This document shows, piece after piece, positions 1 through 12,870 of a stretch of DNA of 64,000 nucleotides. The notes beneath the pieces are model-generated. The model did not search any database, was not told the DNA's origin, and saw only the letters and a list, made by a program, of their open reading frames with translations. Every line of letters starts with the position of its first letter. The stretch's first letter is position 1. The translations under genes and the position numbers were made by a program. This DNA is from Cunninghamia lanceolata (lineage: Eukaryota > Streptophyta > Pinopsida > Cupressales > Cupressaceae): the NCBI GenBank assembly GCA_027924645.1, contig BSBN01001017.1, positions 8,520,501 through 8,584,500 on the forward strand. Reading direction: 5' to 3'.

Positions 1-1
1 G

Positions 2-3000
2 GGTTATATAAGGCTGCTAGTTTTCCATTGGCAATGGAGGCCAAGGATTTGATATTGGAGTGTATAAGTCGATATAACTTGAATACCAGGAGAGTAATGC
101 ATAATGGGGAGGTTATTACAGATTTGTCTAGAAAGGGAATAGCCAGAACATTTGGCTTAGAGATTCAGGATGGATGTTGATATAGATCAGTATACTTTGG
201 ATTTTACTAAAAATGAGAAAGAATGCAAAACTGCAATAATCTATGGGTGGTATACAGGAAAAAATAAACCAAAGGCTGCAGTAAGAGTACCAAAGAATTT
301 ATATAGGATTGATTTCAAGGAAGAAATACACATAATGATCACATTATTGAGCAGGATGGTTGGGTTAAAAGATGCTACAAAGTTTGAGCCATGGATGTTC
401 ACCATCATTCAATATATCAAAGAAAAGCCTGGAACAATTCACTGGGCTAAAGCTATAAGTACTACAATATAAAAAGAAATAACGACATTTAAAAAGACTA
501 GACAATTCTATCTATCTTCTTATGTAATTTATGCATGTACAGTTGAAGTGCCACCATTAGCTAGGATTGACAGAGTGGGTACCCTGGGAAATGGCCCAGG
601 TAAAAAATTAGTTTATGATCATTATCCTAATCTATAGGAGGAGAATGCACTACAAAAGTATGCAAGAGTCAACGATGTATTCTATACTTATTTGGTAAGA
701 GTTTTAACAAGAGATAAGGATAGGAGGTTATCAGAAGAAGCAACAAGTGCCATAAGCCTTTTCAACTCTTGGTATATCCAATTCCCTAACTTTACATACA
801 TTAGAACTGAAGGATTTGAGGGAAAACCATTCGAGTTAGCAAGGTATCCTCTAGATAGATTAATTGTATTAGAATTCACTAGGCAAATTTTGAATGTGTT
901 CAGAATGTATAAGAAGAAGTATGGCAGAGGAAACATCAAATTCCCTTGGGTAATTGATAAGTATTCATGTTATAATGAGGATGTAGGTCAACAATCCGAG
1001 AAGGAGCTGAGATACTATGGGTTTGAAGAATTTGATTTAGTCAGGCATTTTGACCCTTTCCATAGAATCCAAAATTACATTGATAAGAAATTTAGGCACC
1101 AAGTCCACATTGAGGACTTTTGGTCAGATTGCGAGAATGAGAAAGAGGTGAGAAAGAAGGTTCATCAGAGATTGACTTTGGAACAAATGAGAACCATGGG
1201 GGAAACTAGTGTACCCCAAGAAATTACAAAAGATGATGGTAAAGTATTACCCAAAAGCTATGAAAGTAAGGGAGTGACACTACTGCCCATTAATGAACCA
1301 AATTGGGAAGAGCTAGAGGAGACATCCTTAGAGGTGATATCCAAGCCAGTTATTTTGTTATCTAAGACATGGATGAATGATAGGATGGAAGAGCTTAAGG
1401 CTCAGGGTATTGTAGTCACATATCAGAAGAAGGCAAAGAAGAGAGAAAGAGAAAATGAGGATGAGTTATTGTGTTTTTATGAAAAGAGGAGGAAAATTGT
1501 AGAGGCTACAATTGTTAAAAAGGATAAGAATGCAACATTTATGGATCCTTATGCACTGGGTGTCATAGTTGCAATTGCTTCAGGTACATTCATAGAAGCA
1601 GGAACATCAAGCCAAGAGGCTAATGCAGAAGAGGTACAAGCACAAGGGTTTCAGAGGAGCAAGGTTAATTGAAAGCTATGATAATTGATACTCCAAAAGG
1701 GAAAGCATAGGTACCTACTATGATTGTGGATGCTCCATAGATAGAAGTAAGAAAAGGACCTATATCCATTGGTTCTACACATGAAGAGAGAAAACAAGGG
1801 TACATAAAGGTCAAACAAGAGTTGACCGAGGAGAAGCTGCAAGAGTCAAAGGCCCAAGAAGTCAAAAAGGTGAGTGAAATTGTTAACATTGATAATGATA
1901 GTAGTGATGATGAAGAGGCACAACCTGGAGAAAATATAGGGGTAGAGAATGAAGAGGATGAGGAAACATCAAAGAGCTCCCCTATACTAGAAGAACATAG
2001 TGCTCAGATGTCTATGCAGAGGGCAAAAACCCTAATGAAAAAAAGAAAATATACAACAAGACTGGGAAGTAGAGGATCCTTTTGGTCAACTTGTGTCGCC
2101 AGAAATCATAAAAGAAGTGTAGGTTGTTACACAACAGGTAGCAGAGGTAGAAAAAGAAGAAAAGAAAACTAGAGAAGAGCTTGATATATCTTCAAGTCAA
2201 CCATCACAGTCAAGCCAAGCAAGCATGCCTGAATATGTACATGTTCAAACTAAGGTGCCAACAGGGGCAACAATGCCATCAAGTGTTTCTGATTTTAATG
2301 TTTCAAGTGTTCCAAATATTAAAACTAAGCAAAAAAAACAAAAGTAGAGCTCAAAAGAAGAAGATACAGAGCAAGATACTAGAGAAGATATAGAAGAGGA
2401 GGAAGAACAAAAGGAGAATGAAGAAGAAGAGGTACAACAACAAAATAATGCATCACCATCATCGCCACATGGGTCACCACCTCCAGATAAGAATCCTCCA
2501 CCACAACAACAACCACAACAATAACAAAAATAGGAATAAATGGAGACAGAGAAACCTTAAGAAGAGGTGCTAAATGAAAAAGGGGCAGAAACTAGCAGGG
2601 AAGCACCAGCTTGGATGGGCTCAGAAGTTAGAAGAGAAAAGGTAGAAGTGCAGCTAGTCTCTATAGACATAAAGAGCTTATTGGGTGGTCACACCTCACA
2701 AAAAGAAAGAAGAAAAGCAAGGACCATGTCTGGTATAAAGAGAGGTCCATCTGGATCAAGAACTTTAGAGTTGGCCATACCCCAGAAAGACAAAGCAAAA
2801 GGAGAAATAAAACTAGAGGATTATTAGTTGCTCAACATAGATCTTGGGTATGTGACTAGAGAAGAACACATTGCAGAGTGGGAGGACATGAACAAAGTGA
2901 CCATTGAGATGATGAGAAAAGATAAGGATAAATTTGATTATTTGAAGGGACACATTGTCCAATTGTAGTAGTTCATTTAGGGAATGTTTGACCCGAATGT

Positions 3001-3673
3001 CAGTATGCCAAATTTACCTGAAGAGCTGACTATTTTATCAAAGGATCAAGTGAATGAAATGGAAAATAAGAAAATTGAGGATTTTTTTTTTTGAGGAATG
3101 GCTTAATACATTTATTCAAAAGGGAGAGAATATAGTAAGACATGCAATTACCAATTGTGCCATCGCCCTTGTAGAGAAAAACAATTGCAGTATCATTATA
3201 CATCATTGCCAATCTAGAGTGAAAGAAAACAGTTATGAGTTGAAGCAGGTTGAGGCCATGAATGGGAGGGTTGAAGAATTGATAAACAATGGAATACTAA
3301 CACCTCAAATGGAAAACCAAATACAAAAATATAGATTAGAGTTGAAATTTGAAGATGACATTTTACAAGGTTGCATCGAGAATACTCAGGAGTTGGAGGA
3401 ATTTGTGATGAATTAATAAAGAAACACATGAAGATAATACATAGACTTATTGGGCATGAGTGCCTAGAAATACCAGTGTATGATGCAGGAATGATAGTAA
3501 AAGAATTCAAAGCCATTTATCTACCTTGCCTAGAAAGTCCTGTAGCTAATCTGAATACTGAAATGATTGATTCCATTATGGAATTAAATGCCAGGATAAA
3601 GAAGTATCAGAAAAATAGAGGGGATGTAGAAAAGCAAACAAGGATATTGAAAGAAAGAGATGAATTACAATAA
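2..3673 (+). pseudogene. Decayed U3-borne ORF, unknown function, homologous to the ORF in the C LTRs
   Basis: I do not recognise this protein. An N-terminal block (to about 480) ends with a segment similar to the C LTR protein, including NTRRV and FEPWMFTIIQ (C copy: ENWMFGIIQ). The middle block (692-1672, 326 codons open) shares FTYIRTEGFEGKPF and IEDFWSDCENE (C copy: LEDFWSDCDDE). A low-complexity part rich in Glu, Lys and Gln follows to about 2560. Then come SGIKRGPSGSR and KLEDY, matching C residues around SAIKRDPTTGR and GLEDF, and a helical, probably coiled-coil C-terminus. The frame shifts near 170, and a run of T near 3081 shifts it again; several stops are TAG. The apparent start at 692 is a TTG inside the reading frame, not a real start. 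Confidence 0.6.
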
Positions 3674-4046
3674 TATACATAGATGGAAAGCCAAAGGAGT
3701 ACTCTTACTTCTATTGTATCATTGATAGCCAAGTATACAAAATACTTGAAGAATAGGGGAGAAGATTCAAAGATAGGCACTGGTGGCAGCAGATAATTTC
3801 CTTTTGGGATATATCAAGTACTTTGATGTTTCGTATTTTTGTCTTTGGGGAAGTCAACAGACGGAGAAAGTCAAAGGAAAATATTTCATGTTTAAAAGAT
3901 CCCAATGGCATCCTTTAAGCCAAAGGGAATATTCCTAGAGATATTTTGAAGAGTGGTTGGGAAGTGCTTCTCACCATTGATTTTGCAAGTTTGAATTAGA
4001 ACCATTGATGGGTTTTTTGTAACTATAGTAGAGGAGGATTCAAATC

Positions 4047-4054
4047 TATATAAG
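4047..4054 (+). promoter_or_regulatory. Putative TATA box (TATATAAG)
   Basis: TATATAAGG lies in a non-coding stretch about 375 bp downstream of the decayed U3 ORF and upstream of an AATAAA. It occupies the same relative place as the TATA box of the C LTRs. Confidence 0.55.
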
Positions 4055-4280
4055 GAACCCTACTACTTCTATTTTAATTACACAAGGATTCATAACATTT
4101 AGCCTAAGACTGTAACTATCAAATTTACTACAAAAGGAAGTGATTCTTAAGTGAATACTTTGAGCATTAGTGATTTAGAGAGGAGGTTGCCTGTGTCTGC
4201 ATGAAGGAGAGTGTGGAATGTCCTGCCTCTTTCATGCATCTGTCAAGATGTTTGTGAGTTTTAGTACTTTTGATCAATTC

Positions 4281-4286
4281 AATAAA
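4281..4286 (+). promoter_or_regulatory. Putative polyadenylation signal AATAAA
   Basis: AATAAA (continuing as AATAAAAG) lies about 230 bp after the TATA box, in an A/T-rich stretch. This fits an LTR R region. Confidence 0.4.
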
Positions 4287-4329
4287 AGTCATAGCTACAT
4301 TGTAAATTCAAAATGACTTTATATATCAA

Positions 4330-5242
4330 ATGAATGCAAACCTCAGAATTTTGCATCTAATTCAGAGCTTTTTTCTGATTCAGGCATTTGTTTGAATTAT
4401 GATTCCCTTTGCTGTTGTGGTAGAAACTCCTATCATCTCTCTAGTATGAATTGTTATCTCTGTCTTCCTTCTTGTATGGACTACTTTCCTTGTTTTGCTC
4501 CTCATAAGGTCTTTCTCCTCTGAAATATGTTCTAGCTCTTTGAAATTTACCTCCTCTACCTCTCTGTCTTTGCTCATGCTTCTTATTCAACTTTTCTTCA
4601 GCTTTCAATGTAAATTGATATGCTTCTTCTACTGTTGTCATCCTCACCAAACTTAGTTCTTCTTGAATATTCATCCTCAATCCATTTATGTATCTTGCAA
4701 CTTTCTCCTTGCTTGCTTCACTATGTCCAGTCCTTATAATCATCTTATGAAATTGTTTAGTGTACTCCTTCACAAACTTCTCCTTTTGCCTTAGGTTTTG
4801 TAATCTCTTCAACAATTCCAACTCATAGTCAGTAGGTATGAACTGATTCTTCAATTTTGTCACCATCCTATCCCACTTTATGATTTTCTCTTTTCCTGTC
4901 CTATTCCTATCCAATTGAACTTCTTTCCACTAAATAGCACCATGTCCCTTCAACTTAGTTTTTACAAATATTACTCTCTCTAGATCTTTAATTTCTTCAT
5001 ATTCAAAGTATTCCTCTAGGTCATTTATCCAATCAATCAATTCCTCAGGGTTTAAATTTCTGGTATAGTTCGGTACTTCCATTCTAGGTCTCTTACCCAT
5101 CTTAGAAATAGCTTTAAACATCTTTACTTGATCTGATTCTTCTTCTTCTAGGGCTTCTTCATTTTGGTCAGCAGCTTGAAATTCATCATCATCACTCTCA
5201 TTGTCATATCTAGGGTTTAGTCCTCTTCTTTGATCTTCTTCT
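4330..5242 (-). pseudogene. gag: Ty3/gypsy gag fragment (retrotransposon gag domain)
   Basis: The minus-strand translation from 5242 downward gives an acidic N-terminus, then a typical capsid-like gag: LDRNRTGKEKIIKWDRMVTK, QFIPTDYE, LRQKEKFVKEYTKQF and ARYINGL. These are hallmarks of the retrotransposon gag domain, and the overall look is closest to plant chromovirus gags (family assignment inferred). It ends in a basic, Arg/Gly-rich and Asn-rich tail before any CCHC knuckle. Stops interrupt it: one codon after GHGAI, and a TAG after NNSY at about 4441. The upstream side is cut at 5242 by a copia LTR, so the rest of this element should lie outside the window. Confidence 0.75.
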
Positions 5243-6633
5243 TGTTAGAAGCATATGACAACTGAGAGGGTGGGGGTGAATCAGTTGTACATTAAAATGT
5301 TAAACGCTCAATGCTATTCCAAACTCTTATTAAGCATTAGCAAAATATAAACATATGAAGCATCAATGCAAACACATCCAAACACATAAGAACACTAGAT
5401 TTACGTGGAAAACCCAAGAATGGAAAAACCACGGTGAGGATTAGCTCACATATATATGAATAGAAACACCAAATACAAGTAGGCTCACTGCCCAGAAGAA
5501 AGGCTCACTGCCAGAAGGACTCATTGTCCAGAAGAGAGAAGACTAGAAGAAGACTGTTATAGAGAGATTCACTATCTCAAAGCAACATGAGAAATCCACC
5601 ACTGCAACTTCTTGCTATCCAAAACCTTTGGCTCACTACCTCCAACAACTTCAAGCAAACTGAAAATGTAGACACCTTCTACTCACTGCATTCGAGAGTC
5701 ATAAGCATTTAAGATCACACTCAATTCATCACCCTTGATTAACATTTGCATCATCTTCTCTACTTTCTCCACTTCAAACTTCATCTTGCATTTATACCAT
5801 CCATGACCTAAGGCATTCTCAATTAGGTCGGTCTTAATGAAATGTGTGCACCTCAAATGTGCAACACCAAATAGGTCGGCACCAAACACTTCCGTGGTGG
5901 AAAGAAGTGAAAGTGGACCACACCAAGGGTAAACTAGGACTCAAATCTATATCACCATTCTTCTCATCACATCCACAATCCATGAAGTACCTTGGCAAAT
6001 AGTGCTAGCAAGCTAGGTTAGCCAAACCGTAACTAACACTACAAGCAACCACATACATGCCTCTCCAAGTCAAAAAACATCATGCGGACCATAGAGAGAC
6101 ACTGCACACCATCCACACATCTTTTAAGAATGTTTAGCATCATTAGAATCTTCTACAATACTACCGCAACCATCTAAAACAAAGAATGTCTTCATTCTAC
6201 ACATCAGGATACACTATTACTGAACTCCAATACAAGAACTGAATTTGCAGAGCAATTGAACACTTCAAGGAAAAGTAGATACAAACAATATAAGCACATT
6301 CCCATATCTGCAAGACAAGAAACCTCAATGCAGAGAAATGCAGAACAATCTCATTTCTCCCAGACAACCTTCTACATAGGCAAACACTTTGTCAAGCACA
6401 CTTTCCACTATTGTATAATCCAGAACCTAAAAATCTAGATATAACACCTCTGAAAAACACTTCCAAATTGCACAAGCATATCTTCAACTATGAAGTAATG
6501 CAAAGCACAATACTGAACATACCTTTGTCACATTGCACACTTTTTTATTCAAATTTTCTCAAAAGCACTTGGAGACCAAGTGAACCATCTACTAGAGGTT
6601 GACATCAATGACAACACCAGCAAGCTTCCAACA
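5243..6633 (-). repeat. Ty1/copia 3' LTR
   Basis: The LTR is 1,391 bp and, in element sense, starts TGTTGGAAGC and ends GCTTCTAACA, good short inverted termini. Near the U5 end (plus strand about 5395-5440) is the TTACGTGGAAAACCC ... AAAACCACGG block often seen in plant copia LTRs. A purine-rich AAAGGGGGATA precedes it in element sense (6634-6648). Short ORFs inside it look spurious. Confidence 0.8.
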
Positions 6634-7098
6634 ATATCCCCCTTTGTCATTGATGGCAACACCAACTCTTTTGAAAAATCATCAACAACAACAGCAACCA
6701 ATAACAACTCTACAACCAGTAGTACTCCCCCTGACTGGAGCAACTATTACTCTTTACACTCTTTCTTGTACTATTGTTTTTCAACCACTGTGACTTTCTC
6801 CCCCTTTAACATCAATGGCAAAGGACTCACGCAACTCTTGTCTTCACACTTCTCATCTTCTACAGTGAATTCTCCTTTAACAACTGCATACATCATTTTG
6901 ACACCACTTGCAACACCAGCAAGCATATGCTCTTTCTTTACTGCACTCTCCCCCTTAGGGGCATAAAATATGCTCCAACTAACTGCACCAACCAATAGTA
7001 CCACTACCTACTCCCCCTGAGAGGTAGCCTTCAACATCAGTCTAGGACTAAGAATGTGTCTTGAAATGTTTCCTGGATAGATACACACACTTATGCAT
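6634..7098 (-). other. Copia 3' untranslated region with repeated polypurine-tract-like boxes
   Basis: This lies between the copia stop codon (7099-7101) and the 3' LTR. In element sense it contains several purine boxes of the AGGGGGAG type, near 7010-7020, 6945-6955, 6790-6800 and 6722-6732, besides the one abutting the LTR at 6634-6648. Nothing coding is supported. Confidence 0.6.
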
Positions 7099-7262
7099 CT
7101 AATCAAAGGAAGTAGGGGCAATAACCCCTAGCTTTTGCTGGAGATACTCAAAGGTATCTTTAGGAAGAGCCTTTGTAAAGATATCTACAACTTGATCCTT
7201 GGTAGGAACATACTCCAATTTCACCTCATTCTTTGCAATCTTCTCTCTTGGAAAGTGATATC
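7099..7262 (-). pseudogene. pol: Ty1/copia RNase H C-terminus (3' fragment of pol)
   Basis: In element sense the fragment reads HFPREKIAKNEV, then KLEYVPTKDQVVDIFTKALP, the classic end of plant copia RNase H. It stops in TAG at 7099-7101 after APTSFD. It begins directly at the C LTR end and is the continuation of the fragment at 63545-64000. It is non-functional because the gene is split by about 56 kb. Confidence 0.92.
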
Positions 7263-8405
7263 TGTTGATGATGATTGTTAGTCATAACAACATGCATAAA
7301 AATTTGCACAACAAACCTTTATTATCTTGTAAAGTACGATCAATTTGAGATAAATTGATGACTTCAAGGCTCCGTTGATCAGGTCATGACCGTCTGACAT
7401 TACTCAGAGGTTGATGTGACATGCTATTTTCCATTTCAAGGGGTCTTACACTATTTGAAAGATTGATTGCATACTTTCTCTCTATAAATTCACTTCACAA
7501 ATGATGTTATTTTCACTATGCTCAACAAATTATGATTATATTTATAAGTTTGATCAATTCTTCTGAGCATCTACTTTCAGGAACTTGAATATACTTTTGC
7601 ACTGTGTATTTAACCAAATAATGTGCCTACAAGTAGATATTCATATGTTTATCATGGATATACATCAATATTTGCATGATATTTATCAATTTGACATACT
7701 TTCACTCGAAATATGCTTTGTATTTTCAATTATTTATGAGATATAGGCATATTTCATGTTCATTTGCTCTAGATTGTATGTTATTTGCAATAATGGAGGT
7801 GATTTGTAATGAAATTTAAAGAAAATTAAAGAAATACTTCTAAATTTGGGAACCTTTAGCTATTGAGTCACATACATTCCAGATATAGTCATGAAGAGAA
7901 GAAATCAAACCATAGTTCACCAGGTTGCTCCACAGCTAGGTATGGTTGATGCTAACTTCAAAGGAATAAGGAATGCAAACAACATATGCAGACTGAAAAG
8001 CACTCCAAGGGACGTAGCTAATCAATGCATATATCCAGATCTCATTCAGTGATTACTCAAGATTTACAATGATTTGTAATCAAACAACATTATCTTTCAT
8101 TAAGTATGCAAACATGTACATTCATAATAGCCTTGAAATCAGTCCTGAATTCTTCAGCAATCAAATTTCAATTACGTTTCTAATGTCTAAAAGAGTGCAC
8201 TCCTTCTCCTTTTATAGAACAAGGAGAGGAGGCAGTTACAAATGACCAATGGTCAAGATTCATCCATTCAGATCAATGGTCAACATTTCTTCATTGACTT
8301 AGTCAACATCTATATCTGTGGCACAAGTTGCCAGCTGGCAACTATCTAGCATAACTTATTGCTTATAAGTAGTTTATGCATATATTTACCTAATAATGCA
8401 TCTAT
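7263..8405 (-). other. C LTR: R-U5 and promoter-proximal region (left copy)
   Basis: This is the non-coding LTR end downstream of the U3 ORF. It contains the TATA box (8209-8216) and then about 0.93 kb to the LTR end. It is nearly collinear with 45331-46464 in the other LTR. No ORF is supported. Confidence 0.7.
8209..8216 (-). promoter_or_regulatory. C LTR TATA box (left LTR)
   Basis: In element sense it reads CTATAAAAGGAG, a near-consensus TATA box, about 190 bp downstream of the U3 ORF stop. It is conserved in the other LTR. Confidence 0.7.
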
Positions 8406-11400
8406 ACTTACTCTTTATCACCTTCTTCTTCTTCACTTTCTCCTTCTTCTTCACTCTCTTCATTATCTTCATCTTTATTATCATTGTCATTTTGATGGAG
8501 ATCATCTCTTATATGCACCTTTATTATTGCCCTGATGGACTCATACAATTGCACAAATCTATCAATCTCCCCTCCATCTTGGACTTTGGCTTTTACTATT
8601 GCATGCTTATGGGAATGGAACTTAGCCGAAAGAGCCTTTGTCTTACTTTTCCTACTATTTAGTGTCTCATTATAAGTCTCCACCCTGACCTTGATTCTCA
8701 TGACCTTGTTCATCACTTCCTCTGTCAAGTGGTTCAGGGGGTCCTCTGCAACTTGCTTGAAATTATCATGGAAGGCCTTAACAATGAAATCTAAATCTTG
8801 ATTTTCAATCTTCCCTTCTACTTTTCCTTCCAAAGCCTCTAGGGTCTCTGCCTCATGTGCCATCAGGTTATATAGTTTGACACTTATATCTCTGATCTTC
8901 CCACTGTATCTCTTCAATATGTCACATTCAAATCTAGTATCTTCATACCAGTTTCTCAGCAGCTGGGAGGTAATATTGTCTAATATACTGTTGCTTAGTA
9001 GGATCTGTGTGTCTATCCTCTTCATTTCCCCTAATGCATCTAGATGTTTTTGTAGCTTAAATGACCTCCTGCCTGTCTCATTTTGTAGTTTTTCTACCTT
9101 TCTCTTCAATGTACTTAAAGCATTCCACCTCTCCAAAGAGGTTTTCACTACATCCTCTACTTAAAAAATTGATGACAGCATCCACTTATCCATTACCTGT
9201 GCTTTATGCCTCATCAGGTCTAATCTAGTAACCTCTTCTTGTGATATAATGGATAGTGGGGTAGCAAGATCAGCGGGTGCATGATCAGGGTTAATTAACC
9301 CTTTAATAAAAGAATGCAATTGAGCAATGTGCTCCTTATGCTTCTTATTTTTCTCCTTTTCTCTCTTCACCCTTTTTCTTAGAGAGTCAATGATGTCCTT
9401 TCCCTCTTGACCTTCTTGGTCCTCATTTACAAAACCTAGATCAACATTGGTGATTTGAAAATCTTCAAGGCCAATCTTGCCTTTCTCCTTCTCTACTGTA
9501 AGCAGTGCTATTTGTGTAGTTCTTCTACCTGTAGTAGGGTCTCTTTTATTGCTGATGTCAGCCTAGCTATTCTTCTGGGTTTCATCATGCTACCAGAAAA
9601 TAAAGTAGATACATCAAAATCTTGTACCTCCTCTACCTATTACAAATGTATCTCTTGTTGCAACCAATGAGATACCCCACCCTTAGGCTCTTGATGATCA
9701 GCCCTGGTATCTTGGGTGTCTTGTGCCCCTGTGTTTAATTCTTCCATCAGTGGTGATTGCTCTTTCCTGATTTCTTCCTCATGTACCTTATCATGAGGGG
9801 GATCTTGCTGGGGTTCCTCACGTTGAGGGACTTCCTTTTGTCGAGGAGGCTCTTGTGAAGTATTAACACTTTGATCTTGTGCCTCCTCTTGTAAGTTCTC
9901 CTCTAGAACGTCTTTAGCTTTCTCATTTTGTTCATCTTGTGATACACTGGCCTCTTGAGAAGTTTGTGTGTTTTGACCTTAGGGATCACCTTGATCACCC
10001 TTGGCCATGTTTTCTATCTCTTTCTGTGTACCATCACCCTATGACAAACCTTGCTCTTTACCTTTAGATGCATCAACTTCTATATTAACTTCTTTCTCAA
10101 CTAATTTTTCCTCTGATGTTGGGCCTTTACTCTGATCAACCCCTGTAGTAGGTAGCGATGGACCACTTTGGTCTTGACCAGCATTCTTGTCTGGCATGTC
10201 CTAATCACCCCCACTCTAAAGTTGTGGTTCTGGTTGTTCTAGTCCTATGGGTTCCTTATTTTGGTCCTTATCTTGATCATGTGCAACATCACCCCTCTCA
10301 GTATGATTTGCATCTTCAGCCCTTTTAGGCACTAGAGGTGGATTATTGTCTTTACTTGGGCTTATATCACCCCTCTATGTTAGGTCTATTGCTGTAGGAC
10401 TAGTAACCTGATCAACCAAATTGTCTAACCCTATCTATTGGGCTACTCTCTCAGGACTATCCTATTTTGTTTCATCCATTTTCTTTTCTTCTTCTAACAT
10501 CCTCATCTGGGCCAATGGGGTCCCATGAGGAGTCATCTTGGTATTAGTAACCAAGGTTTCCATGCATTGCGTAGCCACATCCTGGACTACCTCATCATCT
10601 GATAGTTCCACAGTATCATCTAGAGGAAAAGGAGACTTTTTGCTAGCCATATGCACTTCCTTTTCTTTCTCTTCCTTAGCCTTCTCAGTCTTAAATTGAA
10701 TTATATCAGGAATGGGGACCTCGTGCTGTAACTCTCTCCTGAAGGCTGCACCACCCATACCCATTAACATGATAGGATCAGTGCTAACATCTCCCCTCAT
10801 GGCTGTTCTTTGCTTCTTGGGTGGTGGTGTCTCTAGCACCTTCTTTCTTTTCTTACTTGTTATTAATAGGTCCTCATCCCTAGGCTCTTTATTCAATTGT
10901 TCTCCTTCTAAGGGATCACCCTCTTTTAAATAATCTTGCAGAGCCGGATCCTCTACCTGCATCTCTGCACTTTCAGTAACAAGCCTCAATATCCTCTTTG
11001 TCTTTGGTTTGTCAGGGGTTGGCTATGATGTGGACACATGGGTTGATGTGGATGCCCCATCACCTTTTGATTTAAGCCTCTTGATGATCACCCCTCCCTA
11101 TTCATCTTCCACCGTCTTTCCCTTGGATGGCTACTTTTGTTTTTCAATGGGTAATCTTTCTCCATTAGATTTTGTCTTCTCAATAAGGAAATCATCATAT
11201 TCTTCATTTGATAATTCCTGTCTCTTCTTTTTATGAACTGTGAGGGCCATGCCCTTCTTCTTTAATTTGGCAATCTCTGCATCTACCCAACTTTGGGTCA
11301 GTTGAATAATCCCTTGCATTATTTGTTCTAAGGAGGTATCCTCCTCCTGTGTCAGATCAAGGGCTGAAATGGTGTCATTATACATCTTTTTGTCTTCATA

Positions 11401-12870
11401 TTCATTAGACATTATTTTTCCATAATCATTATGTAGCTCTGCAGGCACTGGGATGCAATCAAAGGTCCTGATTTGATTCAAGGTAAGCCTTTGATATTTT
11501 CTTCTTCTCACCTCTACCTCATCATCACAGTCACTCCAAAAGTCTTCCAGATGCTTTTGATGTATCTTTTTTCCCAACAATTTCTACATCCTGCCATAAG
11601 GGTCATATGACTTGGCAATACGGAATGGATGCAAATACATGAGTTTCTGCCCTCCAATAGCATGTTTGATGCTCTATCCGTTTGGGCATAAGTACCATCC
11701 TATATATACTGGAAATAGTACAGGGGGAATCTTCTTTTTCTCTATGTAAGCTTCCACTGAAGTGGACACTTGTCTGACAAACTCCATCAAGATGACCCTA
11801 TCAGTGGGGTATCTTGGCAACATGAGGGGCTGTCCTTCAAAACCTTCAATTCTTATGTATGAAAAAGTGGAGAATTGGATAAACTAAGATCCATACTTTT
11901 AAATCACCTCTTGAGCTTCCATGCTCAATCTCTTGGTTCAGTCCTCCTCCATTGTTCTGACCAAATGCATTGAAAATGCATCATTTACCAATTTGTAATC
12001 TTGGAGGGATGCTTTTCTCTACAATTGGGGATAGTGATCCCATATATGCACATTACCAGTGTTATTTCCCAATTTACCTACTATCTGTAGGGCATCAAAT
12101 GTTCCTCAGAAAGCACAAGAATACATGACATAAGAAGTCATGCAAAATATGCATGTCTTACCTCCTTGCTTCTTCATCACTTCATCTAGGCAATCACTGA
12201 TGATTTTAGCCCATAGAGGCTTGCTATCTGAGTACAATACCATCTGGATGATCCCAAACATCCAGTTCTCAAAGTTATCAGCATGAGGTTTGCTGGTCAT
12301 CTTGCTCAATAGGACAATTATATATTGATACTCATCATCAAAATCAAACTTGTACAGATACACTAGCAATTTGGCTGAGGCTGTGTAGGTGCTGTTCTTT
12401 GCCCTCCATTGGTATATTCTCTTCCTGGCATCTTTCTTATTGTTTTTATACTCTTTCTCTAGTTTGTTGAGGTCCACACTTACTACCTTGTTTCCCACTT
12501 ATAGGTTGAATGTGGCAGTGAGGCCCTTGACTGAAAAGTCAGCATATACCCTGCCATGTTTCTCTAGCCTCCTGGTTTCTAGGTTATAATTTCTGGCACA
12601 TTCAACTACCAACTCTGTGGCATCCATGGCATATGGAAACCTTGCTGTGTGCCACATACCAGTTGTAAATATCCTATCCAATATAGGATTGTCGGTATCA
12701 TCATCTAATTTCCTCGACCATACATCTAAATCTATTTGTCCCTGGTGTGTATCACTGATGACACCATATCTGAATTCCACCCCTTCTGGCCATACGAACA
12801 TAGGCTTCAAGAACTCGGCGTCAAATCTATTCTTCCTAACTTCTAGAATTGACTCCTACAATAGACATAT
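8406..12870 (-). pseudogene. U3-borne ORF of element C, left LTR copy (unknown protein, ~1,480 codons)
   Basis: I do not recognise this protein. Reading downward from about 12870, block 1 (to about 12100) contains FVWPEGVEFRYG, YAMDATELVVEC and FENWMFGIIQ. Block 2 (about 12100-11130) contains FSYIRIEGFEGQP, PRYPTDRVILMEF and LEDFWSDCDDE. Block 3 (about 10990-9400) is low-complexity and rich in Glu, Lys, Asp and Gln. Block 4 (9370-8406) is helical, probably coiled-coil, with KLQNETGRRSFKLQKHLDAL, and ends in an acidic tail. Most breaks are single in-frame stops (12499, 12106, 11131 and 10462, and others), several of them Gln-to-TAG or Arg-to-TGA against the other copy. One frame change (9550-9560, AATAAAAGAGACC) is shared by both LTRs. 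No catalytic motif was seen. Confidence 0.7.

Larger units (their letters stand above)
1..4330 (+). mobile_element. Partial giant LTR of an ORF-bearing gypsy-like element (family related to element C)
   Basis: The stretch reads as a U3 carrying a decayed ORF (2-3673), then a TATA box at 4047-4054 and AATAAA at 4281-4286. This is the same order as in the two giant LTRs of element C (ORF, then TATA, then about 0.9 kb). The protein is clearly related to the C LTR protein but diverged. The left end lies outside the window. The right end is only approximate, because coding sequence of another element on the opposite strand begins near 4330. That this is an LTR is inferred by analogy with C; no partner LTR or target duplication is visible here. 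Confidence 0.6.
3674..4330 (+). other. Non-coding end of the giant LTR (promoter, R, U5)
   Basis: There is no credible ORF. The stretch holds the TATA box and a polyadenylation signal about 230 bp apart, the arrangement expected for the U3/R/U5 part of an LTR. The 3' boundary with the minus-strand gag fragment is not marked by a recognisable TG...CA end or PBS. Confidence 0.5.

Noticed and set aside
7263..8396. A separate 1.1-kb LTR at 7263-8396 and 45331-46464
   Set aside because: Homology between the two places continues through the neighbouring ORF and beyond to the TGTTGTGTGG end, so these are only the R-U5 ends of much longer LTRs.
8396..8662. Plus-strand ORF rich in Phe and Ile near 8396-8662 and its twin at 46465-46833
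   Set aside because: It is the antisense shadow of the acidic C-terminal tail of the U3 ORF.
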